Shown piece by piece: positions 7,725-14,515 of a DNA stretch of 24,144 nt. Position 1 is the first letter of the stretch, and each line of letters begins with the position of its first letter. The DNA is taken from the NCBI GenBank assembly GCA_003599475.1, contig QZKK01000214.1:1-24144 (forward strand). The letters are read 5' to 3'. The notes beneath the pieces were generated by a model. It was not told the DNA's origin, ran no database searches, and worked only from the letters and a program-made list of their open reading frames with translations. A program made the translations under genes and the position numbers. Origin of the DNA: Desulfobacteraceae bacterium. Its GTDB lineage: Bacteria > Desulfobacterota > Desulfobacteria > Desulfobacterales > SURF-15.

Positions 7725-8386
7725 AGAAAAACCCGGTTTCGTACTCGGCAAAGCTGCTCAAGAGATCGTGGCTTTCGAAGTACACATTCGAGATCGAATT
7801 CATGCGACCGGCCGGATTCCGTTTCGTTCCCGGTCAACGGGTGCGTCTCTCCTTCCTGCAGGATGAAAGAGATTATTCCCTGATTACGTCTCCTGAGGAA
7901 CCGCATCTCGGTCTCTGCATAAGAAACGTCGAAGGCGGCCGATTCTCCCCGCTTCTGGCATCCATGGAAATCGGAACCGAGCTGCAGTTTACCGGTCCGC
8001 TCGGATATTTCACCTATCGAAGCGCATCGCGTCCGGCTGTCTTCGTTGCAACCGGAACCGGCATCGCGCCTTTTGTTTCCATGGCAAGATCCGGTCTGCA
8101 CAACTTTACACTGCTTCACGGTGCAAGAGCCCGTGAAGAGCTCTACTATGCAGATCTTTTCAGAGGCACGGCCGAAAACTATATCCCTTGCCTTTCCGGA
8201 AAAGAGATTCAAGCTGCCGGAGAAGAATTCTTTCGGGGGAGGGTAACGGATTACCTGTCCGGCCGCATCCCGGCTCTTGCATGCGACTTCTACCTGTGCG
8301 GCCGAAGCGACATGATCCGCGATGCCACACTGCTCGTGGATGAACGCTTTCCCGGGTCCTACGTGTATACGGAGATCTATTTTTAG
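7697..8386 (+). CDS. Ferredoxin-NADP reductase-like flavoprotein
   Basis: This is a 229-residue FAD/NAD(P)H oxidoreductase of the FNR superfamily. It has the FAD-binding RDYSLITSP (R-x-Y-S/T type), the NAD(P) pyrophosphate motif GTGIAPFVSMA, a C-terminal nucleotide motif FYLCGRSDMIRDA, and an aromatic C-terminus, YTEIYF, as in Fpr-like proteins. No N- or C-terminal iron-sulfur domain is present, so a separate ferredoxin or flavodoxin is the likely partner. The start is either ATG 7697, with CAGGAAACTCC before it and a 28-base overlap with the upstream gene, or ATG 7721, which forms an ATGA overlap with its stop. Both imply coupling. Possible roles are reduction of cob(II)alamin via flavodoxin, or a general NADPH-ferredoxin balance; context favours the first only weakly. 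Confidence 0.85.
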   Translation: MERSGSSGMKKNPVSYSAKLLKRSWLSKYTFEIEFMRPAGFRFVPGQRVRLSFLQDERDYSLITSPEEPHLGLCIRNVEGGRFSPLLASMEIGTELQFTGPLGYFTYRSASRPAVFVATGTGIAPFVSMARSGLHNFTLLHGARAREELYYADLFRGTAENYIPCLSGKEIQAAGEEFFRGRVTDYLSGRIPALACDFYLCGRSDMIRDATLLVDERFPGSYVYTEIYF

Positions 8387-8450
8387 TTGCGCGTTTCGAG
8401 TTGCGGGTTGCGGGTTACGAGTTACGGGTTACGGGTTGCCGGGTTGAATT
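8386..8450. repeat. Heptad array, consensus GTTRCGR, about nine units
   Basis: Beginning in the last base of the reductase stop codon, the sequence reads as successive 7-base units such as GTTGCGG, GTTACGA and GTTACGG, with one 8-base unit (GTTGCCGG) near the end. About nine units are recognisable. No terminator or promoter is evident inside it. Confidence 0.8.
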
Positions 8451-8493
8451 GCCCCGACCCTGAATCCTGCCCGGCTGGGCCGGGAACCCCAAG

Positions 8494-8528
8494 GCTGAAC
8501 ACTGAACGCTGAACACTGAACATCGAGC
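8494..8528. repeat. Heptad array, consensus RCTGAAC, upstream of cydA
   Basis: Four exact-period units alternate GCTGAAC and ACTGAAC at 8494-8521, followed by a diverged fifth, ATCGAGC. The array ends about 20 bases before the cydA start, just ahead of its ribosome binding site, so it lies in the probable cydAB leader. Confidence 0.85.
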
Positions 8529-8547
8529 TCTTCCAAAAGGAATGACC

Positions 8548-9939
8548 ATGGACGCTGTACTGCTTTCCCGTTGGCAATTCGGAATTACCACCGCCTTTCA
8601 TATCCTTTTTCCGACTCTTACCATCGGCCTTGCCATTTACCTTGCCGTGATCGAGACGCTTTGGCTCTGGAAAAAGAAGGAGATCTACTACCGGCTCTAT
8701 CGATTCTGGGTCAAGATTTTCGCCATCCACTTCTCGGTGGGGGTGGTCACCGGCATCACGCTGGAGTTTGAGTTCGGCACCAATTTTTCCCGCTTCTCCC
8801 AGGCCGTTGCAAACGTTTTTGCACCGCTTCTGGCTTTTGAAGGAATGACGGCCTTTTTCCTGGAGGCCGGGTTCCTCGGCATCATGCTCTTCGGCTGGAA
8901 ACGGGTGCCGCCTCTGGTTCATTACCTCTCCACCTGTCTGGTCGCTGTCGGAGCCTCGTTTTCCGCTTTCTGGATCATGGCTGCAAACGCCTGGATGCAG
9001 ACGCCGGCCGGCTATGAAATCGCAAACGGGAGATTCATGGTCACCAGTTACTGGGAAGCCATCTTCAATCCCGCCTTCCCCACCCATCTCGGACACATGC
9101 TGCTGGCATCCTACACGACATCGGCTTTTGCCGTTTCCGGCATCAGCGCGTACTACCTTCTCAAGGGAAAAAACATCGTTTTCTACCGACGGTCGCTTGC
9201 ATTGGCCTTATGGATGGCCCTTCTTACGGCCCCGCTGCAGGTGCTGATGGGAGACCTGAAAGGATTGAATGTGGCGCGGAACCAGCCGGCCAAACTCGCG
9301 GCCATGGAAGCACACTGGGAAACCAATACCGAGGGGGGAGCGCCGTTTGTCCTTTTTGCCGTACCGGATCCTGAATCCGAAAGGAACCGGATGGAAATCA
9401 CCGTGCCCAATGCCCTGAGCCTGCTGATCACTCACTCCTGGGAAGGGAAAGTCCAGGGCCTCAAGGATTTCCCCAAAACCGACCGGGCCAGCGTCATGAT
9501 CACTTTTTGGACATTTCGGATCATGGTGGCCATCGGATTTGTCTTTCTCCTGACGGGGATCTGGGCTGCCGTTCTCTGGCGAAAAAGAGCAATTTTTACC
9601 TCTCGCCCCTTTTTGAAGGCGCTGATTGTAATCCAGCCGCTAGGATTCGTGGCCACGGTATTGGGGTGGATTACCGCTGAAGCCGGCCGGCAGCCTTGGG
9701 TTGTCTATGGCCTGATCCGAACTGCAGACGGGGCGTCGCCGATACCCGCCGGAAATGTGGTCTGGTCGATGAGTCTGTTTGTCGTTTTGTTTGCGATCAT
9801 CGGATCGAGCTATTTTTATTACACCCTCAAGACATTGCGGAGGGGCCCGGACCTCACCAGTCCGATTCCTCCGGTGCAGCGTCCCTCGGGCATGCTTTCC
9901 CTTCAGGACGATGAAAACCGAAAGGAGGTCCTATCATGA
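8548..9939 (+). CDS. cydA: Cytochrome bd-type quinol oxidase subunit I
   Basis: CydA carries the quinol site and hemes b558, b595 and d of a membrane oxidase that reduces O2 to water. The 463-residue protein keeps the heme ligands: His18 (FGITTAFHILFP), His183 (HLGHMLLASYTTSA) and Met326 in TFWTFRIM, whose FRIM contains equivalents of E. coli Arg391 and Met393. The acidic EFEFGTN and AFEG segments and GRQPWVVYG are also present. It is shorter than E. coli CydA (522) because the Q-loop is short, as in the cyanide-insensitive type. ATG 8548 is chosen over ATG 8542 because AAAAGGA lies at good spacing to the former. The gene overlaps cydB by ATGA. In an otherwise anaerobic-looking genome it probably scavenges oxygen. 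Confidence 0.95.
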   Translation: MDAVLLSRWQFGITTAFHILFPTLTIGLAIYLAVIETLWLWKKKEIYYRLYRFWVKIFAIHFSVGVVTGITLEFEFGTNFSRFSQAVANVFAPLLAFEGMTAFFLEAGFLGIMLFGWKRVPPLVHYLSTCLVAVGASFSAFWIMAANAWMQTPAGYEIANGRFMVTSYWEAIFNPAFPTHLGHMLLASYTTSAFAVSGISAYYLLKGKNIVFYRRSLALALWMALLTAPLQVLMGDLKGLNVARNQPAKLAAMEAHWETNTEGGAPFVLFAVPDPESERNRMEITVPNALSLLITHSWEGKVQGLKDFPKTDRASVMITFWTFRIMVAIGFVFLLTGIWAAVLWRKRAIFTSRPFLKALIVIQPLGFVATVLGWITAEAGRQPWVVYGLIRTADGASPIPAGNVVWSMSLFVVLFAIIGSSYFYYTLKTLRRGPDLTSPIPPVQRPSGMLSLQDDENRKEVLS

Positions 9940-10931
9940 ATATCGTCCACGTCTGGACCGGCCTTGTCGGCCTGGTGATCATTCTCTATGTCGTTTTGGA
10001 TGGGTTCAGCCTTGGGGTGGCGCTTCTCTTTCCGACCGCAAGAGACGAAAACGAACGGGATGTGATGATGAACAGCGTCGCCCCGGTATGGGATGCCAAT
10101 CAGACATGGCTGGTCTTTGGAGGAGGAGCCTTGTTCGCCTCCTTTCCGGTGACCTACTCGGTGCTTTTCAGTGCATTGTACATTCCGTTGCTGACGTTTA
10201 TCTTCGGCCTGATCTTCCGGGGAGTGGCTTTCGAGTTCAGGGCCAGCTCGGCACATAAGACCACCTGGAATCGAGCCTTCTTCGGCGGGTCCCTGGTAGC
10301 GACCTTTGCGCAGGGGCTGACCCTGGGAGGTTATCTTTCCGGGATTGAAGTGACCGGCACCGATTTTTCAGGCGGCGCACTGGACTGGCTGAACCCGTTT
10401 TCCGTAATGGTCGGCATTGCACTGATTTTCGGCTACATGCTGCTCGGCTCGACCTATCTGATCATGAAAACGGAGGGACCCGTGCAGGAAAGAGCCTTTC
10501 GCCAAGCTTTTCGAACAGCCTGGATCATCGCCCTCTTCCTGCTGATTGTCAGTGTCTGGACGCCGTTTCACGATCCGGAGATTTGGGCCCGCTGGTTCAG
10601 CAAGCCGCGCATCTACTTCGTCTGGTCGTTTCCCCTGATGGCTGTCGCTGCTTTTCTTCTGTTGATCAAAACCCTGCAAACCCGCAACGAAACCTTTCCT
10701 TTTTTTTGTGCCATCCTCATTTTCATTTCCGCCTACCTGGGTCTCGAGACCGCCATATACCCTTACGCAGTGCTTCCCCGGGTGACCGTATTCGAAGCGG
10801 CGGCACAGAGGGAAAGCCTGATCTTCATGCTCTGGGGGGTTGCGATCGTCATTCCGGTGGTCCTGGGATATACCGTTTACAGCTACTGGGTTTTCCGTGG
10901 AAAAGTGGCGGGCGAGGAAGGGTATCATTGA
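9936..10931 (+). CDS. cydB: Cytochrome bd-type quinol oxidase subunit II
   Basis: CydB is the heme-free membrane partner of CydA. The 331-residue protein has about eight hydrophobic segments and family motifs: LYVVLDGFSLGVALLFP at the start, NSVAPVWDANQTWLVFGGGA, ALYIPLLTFIFGLIFRGVAFEFR, and GLETAIYPYAVLP late in the protein. Its ATG overlaps the cydA TGA (ATGA), and a strong ribosome site, AAAGGAGG, precedes it inside cydA. I looked for a CydX-like small ORF in the following 60 bases and saw none. Downstream lies a 240-base repeat-rich gap. Confidence 0.95.
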   Translation: MNIVHVWTGLVGLVIILYVVLDGFSLGVALLFPTARDENERDVMMNSVAPVWDANQTWLVFGGGALFASFPVTYSVLFSALYIPLLTFIFGLIFRGVAFEFRASSAHKTTWNRAFFGGSLVATFAQGLTLGGYLSGIEVTGTDFSGGALDWLNPFSVMVGIALIFGYMLLGSTYLIMKTEGPVQERAFRQAFRTAWIIALFLLIVSVWTPFHDPEIWARWFSKPRIYFVWSFPLMAVAAFLLLIKTLQTRNETFPFFCAILIFISAYLGLETAIYPYAVLPRVTVFEAAAQRESLIFMLWGVAIVIPVVLGYTVYSYWVFRGKVAGEEGYH

Positions 10932-10968
10932 AGAAGGCAGGAAACCTCGTGTGAAACTTCAATATAGT

Positions 10969-10999
10969 GTTCAGCGTTCAGTGTTCAGGAGTGTTCAGT
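10969..10999. repeat. Heptad array, GTTCAGY type, downstream of cydB (inverted relative to 8494-8528)
   Basis: Units GTTCAGC, GTTCAGT and GTTCAGG run in register at 10969-10989, and another GTTCAGT at 10993-10999 follows after a 3-base phase shift. The unit is the reverse complement of the RCTGAAC unit upstream of cydA, so cydAB is bracketed by oppositely oriented copies. Confidence 0.75.
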
Positions 11000-11054
11000 T
11001 TCCAGTTCGATCAAATCCCGCAAGCGGGACGGCGGCGCTTATATGAAACTACAT

Positions 11055-11096
11055 GAACGTCGATCGTCGAACGTCGAACGTCCAACATCGAATTGA
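11055..11096. repeat. Heptad array, consensus GAACGTC
   Basis: Six in-register 7-base units occupy 11055-11096: GAACGTC three times, the variants GATCGTC and CAACATC, and a final diverged GAATTGA. Confidence 0.8.
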
Positions 11097-11147
11097 TGAA
11101 TAAGATCAATCTTATTTTCTTTTTTGATCAAACCGGCCGGCGGCCCG

Positions 11148-11168
11148 GTTGAACGCTGAACGTTGAAC
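11148..11168. repeat. Heptad array, GTTGAAC/GCTGAAC, at the 3' end of cysE
   Basis: Three in-register units, GTTGAAC, GCTGAAC and GTTGAAC, end two bases before the cysE stop codon (11171-11173 on the minus strand). The consensus is the same RYTGAAC family as the arrays flanking cydAB. Confidence 0.75.
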
Positions 11169-11170
11169 GA

Positions 11171-12121
11171 TTATTTATACACCAGCCTCGGCTTTTTGAT
11201 CATCACCGTCGTATCCGGCGGAATCGGCTCCGTGATCCACACGTTTCCGCCGATTACAGAACGCGCACCGATCACCGTCTTTCCCCCGAGAATTGTCGCT
11301 CCGGAGTAGATCACGACGTCTTCTTCGATGGTTGGATGGCGTTTTTCGAACCTCAACCGATCAGCCTCTTCTTTCGGAACCGAGAGCGCACCCAGGGTGA
11401 CCCCTTGATAGAGGCGGACATTTTTTCCGATGGAAGTCGTCTCACCGATCACCACACCGGTGCCGTGATCGATGACGAACCTTTCTCCGATCACCGCTCC
11501 GGGATGAATATCGATGCCGGTTTTGCTGTGTGCATGCTCGGTCATGATGCGGGGCAGCAGCGGCACACCGAGCTGGAACAGCTTGTGGGCCATCCGATAG
11601 ACCATAATCGCGTAAATGCCCGGATAGCTGATGATGACTTCGTCATGGCTCTTGGCTGCAGGATCTCCCTCATAGGTCGCCTTGACATCCTGGGAGAGTG
11701 TCTTCCGGATCTCAGGGACGGCATCGAGAAACTCAAGGCTGATCCTCTGCCCCCTTTCGATGCAATCGGAGCATGGCCGCTCGTAGCGGAAGCAGTCGTG
11801 GCGAATGCTGTTGATGATCTGTTCGGACAACATCTCGAAAAACATCGATACGCATTGACCCATCGTATACTTCAAATTGACGGGATCGATCTTTTCTCCT
11901 GAAAAGTATCCTGGAAACATGAATTCCCGGCCTTTCTCGATGATTTCGATGACGGAAACCCTCGAGGCGATCGGTTCGAAATCGATGTGGGTATAGCACT
12001 CTCCGTCTCTGCAGGTATCGATGATCCGATCCACCTTCTCCGGCAGCAGTTCCCTGTATTTCGAAAACGTCGCCGCTTCGATTCGACAGCTGTCTTCCAG
12101 CCGATGTCTATTCTGGTTCAT
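11171..12121 (-). CDS. cysE: Serine O-acetyltransferase
   Basis: CysE acetylates serine with acetyl-CoA to O-acetylserine, the precursor of cysteine. The 316-residue protein is longer than E. coli CysE (273) through its N-terminal helical part. Family features are DPAAKSHDEVIISYPGIYAI, the left-handed beta-helix hexapeptides, and the active-site region GIDIHPGAVIGERFVIDHGTG followed by VVIGETTSIG. A Cys cluster, RHDCFRYERPCSDCIERG, lies in the N-terminal half and is unusual. The C-terminus is IKKPRLVYK, without the terminal Ile that inserts into cysteine synthase in the classical CysE-CysK complex, so that complex may not form here. ATG 12121 has AAGAGGA at 8 bases. It follows metX-metW on the same strand with a 164-base gap. 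Confidence 0.93.
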   Translation of the reverse strand: MNQNRHRLEDSCRIEAATFSKYRELLPEKVDRIIDTCRDGECYTHIDFEPIASRVSVIEIIEKGREFMFPGYFSGEKIDPVNLKYTMGQCVSMFFEMLSEQIINSIRHDCFRYERPCSDCIERGQRISLEFLDAVPEIRKTLSQDVKATYEGDPAAKSHDEVIISYPGIYAIMVYRMAHKLFQLGVPLLPRIMTEHAHSKTGIDIHPGAVIGERFVIDHGTGVVIGETTSIGKNVRLYQGVTLGALSVPKEEADRLRFEKRHPTIEEDVVIYSGATILGGKTVIGARSVIGGNVWITEPIPPDTTVMIKKPRLVYK

Positions 12122-12268
12122 TGAGTCATCCTCTTTTCTAAAAATCTTTCAGCCACTCAGGCATCCATAAATAATTTCCACTGTTGAATGTAAAATTTTC
12201 AGCGATCCAGTCAATCCGGTAGATTACACAGATTCCAGATTTAATTCCATGATGTTTCCTTCTTTCTT

Positions 12269-12310
12269 TGGAAGTTGGACATTGATCATTCTACATTGGA
12301 AATTTCTTCA
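12269..12310. repeat. Heptad array, TGGAMAT type, overlapping the metW 3' end
   Basis: Six in-register 7-base units, among them TGGAAGT, TGGACAT, TGATCAT and TGGAAAT, span 12269-12310. The metW stop is at 12286-12288, so the last seven or so codons of metW lie inside the array. Just outside it, 12223-12250 has further near-heptad text (GATTACA, CAGATTC, CAGATTT). Confidence 0.65.
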
Positions 12311-12927
12311 TGTCTCTGGGGCGGGTCGGGGCACTTACCGATCAGGAAGATCCCGTAGGTGGCAAAAAGATTGGGCAATACCCTGGCGATTCTCCCGTGC
12401 CTGTCCTGGGCGTTCGTATTGATTGCAGCTTCTCTGACGATGCAGAGGTCCACCTGGCGGATGAACTTTCTGAAATCCTTGAGGGTGATGACGCGGATGT
12501 TGGGCGTGTCGTACCATTCGTAAGGGAGTTGGCGTGTCATGGGAGCGTATCCCGAAAAAAGGAGCTGCATCCTCACCTTCCAGTGGCTGAAATTCGGAAA
12601 ACTTACGATTGCCTTCTTTCCGATCCGCGACATGGAATGGATCAACAGCGCCGGCGCATAAACCTGCTGGAGGGTCTGGCTGAGAATGACGTAGTCGAAA
12701 ACCTGATCCGGATAATCGAGCACCTCCTCGTTGATGTCCCCCTGGAGGATCGTCAGACCCTTTTCGATCCCTTGCGCCGCCCGGTTTTCATTGCGTTCGA
12801 TGCCGGTTCCGATTACGTTTTTTTCGATTTTCAGATGGTGGAGGAGCTCGCCTTCCCCGCAGCCGAGGTCGAGCACCCTGGCTCCCGGCTCGATCCATGA
12901 GGCGATCAATTGAAGATCAAACCGCAT
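12286..12927 (-). CDS. metW: Methionine biosynthesis protein MetW (SAM-dependent methyltransferase fold)
   Basis: MetW partners MetX in homoserine acetylation in many bacteria and has a class I methyltransferase fold. The 213-residue protein shows the SAM-binding motif I ARVLDLGCGEGELL, then GTGIERNE, FDYVILSQTLQQV, and the characteristic SFPNFSHWKVRMQLLFSG with PYEWYDTPNIRVIT. The ATG at 12927 lies inside the end of metX (11-base overlap) with CAGG at good distance; an upstream extension to 12954 is less likely. The overlap with metX shows translational coupling, the usual arrangement for this pair. The last residues (EEISNVE) fall in a heptad array, so the C-terminus may have been altered by the repeat. 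Confidence 0.93.
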   Translation of the reverse strand: MRFDLQLIASWIEPGARVLDLGCGEGELLHHLKIEKNVIGTGIERNENRAAQGIEKGLTILQGDINEEVLDYPDQVFDYVILSQTLQQVYAPALLIHSMSRIGKKAIVSFPNFSHWKVRMQLLFSGYAPMTRQLPYEWYDTPNIRVITLKDFRKFIRQVDLCIVREAAINTNAQDRHGRIARVLPNLFATYGIFLIGKCPDPPQRHEEISNVE

Positions 12928-14101
12928 TCGACTGCCTGGTCTCGTTGTAGACACGGCCGAGAAATCCTTTTATCAAATGGTTCAAGCGCTCATTCGGCAG
13001 CAGGAATGCATCGTGGCCCCAGTCGGCGACGATTTCACAAAAACTTACATCGAGCCCGTTTTTTTTCATCGCCTTGACCATGGCTCGAGACTGATAGGTC
13101 GGATACAACCAGTCCGAGGTGAAGGAGACCACCAGGAATTTCGTCTTCGATTTCGAAAACGCCTTTACGACCGATCCGGCTCCATGCTGTTTTCCGAGAT
13201 CGAAATAATCTGCGGCTTTCGTGATAAAGAGAAAGGAATTGGCATCGAACCGGTCCACAAATTTCTTTCCCTGGTATCGCAGGTAGCTCTCCACCTGGAA
13301 ATCGGCATCGAAATGGAAGGAGAAATCGCTTTTATCCTGAAGCTTCCTCCCGAATTTCAGACGCATGGCTTCATCGGATAGATACGTGATGTGTCCGATC
13401 ATTCTGGCGACCGCCAGGCCGAGATTCGGTTTTTCTCCCGAATAGTAGTCGCCGTTTTTCCAGTTCGGATCCGCCATGATGGCCTGCCTTGCGACTTCAT
13501 TAAAGGCGATTGCCAGAGCGGAATGCCGGGTGGTAGACGCCAGGGGGATTGCGGAAACAACCATTTCCGGATACCGGACGGACCATTCCAGAACCTGCAT
13601 TCCGCCGATGGAACCTCCGGCAACCGAAAGGATCCGCCTGATGCCGAGTGCATCCATGAGCGCCTTCTGTGCTTTTACCATATCTCCGATGGTTACCATC
13701 GGAAAGCTCAGCCCGTAAGGACGCTCGGTTTCGGCGTTCATCGATGATGGGCCGGTCGAGCCCATACAGCTTCCAAGGATATTGGAGCAGATCACGAAGT
13801 ACTTGTTCGTATCGATTCCCTTTCCGGGTCCGATCATGATATCCCACCAGCCGGGTTTCGGGTCCTGCGGGTTGTAGTAACCGGCTGCATGAGAATCTCC
13901 GGAAAGCGCGTGTTCGATCAGCACGACGTTTTGTCTGTTCTCGTCGAGGGTCCCGTAAGTTTCATAGGCGATCGTGATGGGTCCGAGCCGATCGCCGCTT
14001 TCAAGAAGGAGCCGATCCGGCGGTTCGGCGAAGGTGAAATACTTTTTTTCCACCTTTCCGACGGTCACCCCTTCTATGTCATGCTCGATGTATTCGCTCA
14101 T
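12917..14101 (-). CDS. metX: Homoserine O-acetyltransferase
   Basis: MetX transfers acetyl from acetyl-CoA to homoserine, giving the substrate for MetY. The 394-residue alpha/beta hydrolase has GPITIAYETYGTL, NVVLIEHALSGDSHAAGY, the nucleophile elbow GGSIGGMQ (catalytic Ser), the Asp in VSFTSDWLYPTYQS and the His in DWGHDAFLLP. Some MetX-like enzymes use succinyl-CoA instead; sequence inspection does not settle this. ATG 14101 is the simplest start, with AATAAGG directly before it, which is closer than ideal. GTG about 60 bases inside, preceded by GAAGGG, is an alternative. It overlaps metW and is separated from metY upstream by a 414-base repeat-rich gap, so it may have its own promoter. Confidence 0.93.
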   Translation of the reverse strand: MSEYIEHDIEGVTVGKVEKKYFTFAEPPDRLLLESGDRLGPITIAYETYGTLDENRQNVVLIEHALSGDSHAAGYYNPQDPKPGWWDIMIGPGKGIDTNKYFVICSNILGSCMGSTGPSSMNAETERPYGLSFPMVTIGDMVKAQKALMDALGIRRILSVAGGSIGGMQVLEWSVRYPEMVVSAIPLASTTRHSALAIAFNEVARQAIMADPNWKNGDYYSGEKPNLGLAVARMIGHITYLSDEAMRLKFGRKLQDKSDFSFHFDADFQVESYLRYQGKKFVDRFDANSFLFITKAADYFDLGKQHGAGSVVKAFSKSKTKFLVVSFTSDWLYPTYQSRAMVKAMKKNGLDVSFCEIVADWGHDAFLLPNERLNHLIKGFLGRVYNETRQSNAV

Positions 14102-14515
14102 CCTTATTGAAAAATTCCAAGTACACAAGCATCAAATTATTAAATCACAAATCACAAGCATCAAATTCCAAACAATATTCAATAATCAATAAGAAAAATA
14201 AGTCGAAACCTTTCCAGCGGCGAATCCCCTGATCTTCGCGGGCCTCTGACTTCACCTATGTGGTTTCGTTTGAATATTTCTTCATTTGATGATTTTATCT
14301 GATTGTTTGAAATTGGAATTTGTGATTTCCCCCGTCGCCGCCTTCGGCTTTGCCGGGCAGGCCCTTTCGCTGACATCTGGCTAAACTCATTTGATTTCGT
14401 TTGAATATTTCTTCATTTGAATATTTTGTCTTATTGTTTGGAATTTGGAGCTTGGAATTTGTGATTTCTTTCTTCCTCACCTTCCCCGCGTCCCCGTGTC
14501 TCTATCCCTTCCTCC
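14102..14515. repeat. AT-rich intergenic repeat block between metY and metX
   Basis: Three related AT-rich segments lie here. Two direct copies start with TTTCGTTTGAATATTTCTTC, at 14264-14329 and 14395-14468, and both end in GGAATTTGTGATTTC; the second is 8 bases longer. A third, at 14148-14189, is an inverted partial copy that reads as exact 7-base units (CAAATCA, CAAGCAT, CAAATTC, CAAACAA, TATTCAA, TAATCAA). A GC-rich spacer lies between the direct copies (14330-14394). No ORF is credible, and I could not pick a clear metX promoter. Confidence 0.75.

Larger units (their letters stand above)
10932..11170. other. Convergent gap between cydB and cysE
   Basis: This 239-base region separates convergent genes. 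It contains three heptad arrays (10969-10999, 11055-11096, 11148-11168), a short hairpin TCCCGC-AA-GCGGGA near 11014-11027, and an imperfect GC-rich palindrome AACCGG...CCGGTT near 11131-11150. No canonical terminator with a T-run was found for either gene and no ORF is credible. Confidence 0.5.

Noticed and set aside
8386..8528. Heptad arrays as CRISPR repeats
   Set aside because: Units are 7 bases and directly abutting, with no spacers and no cas genes nearby.
10932..10990. A CydX-like small subunit gene after cydB
   Set aside because: The sequence after cydB has no ORF with a hydrophobic segment; it passes directly into a heptad array.
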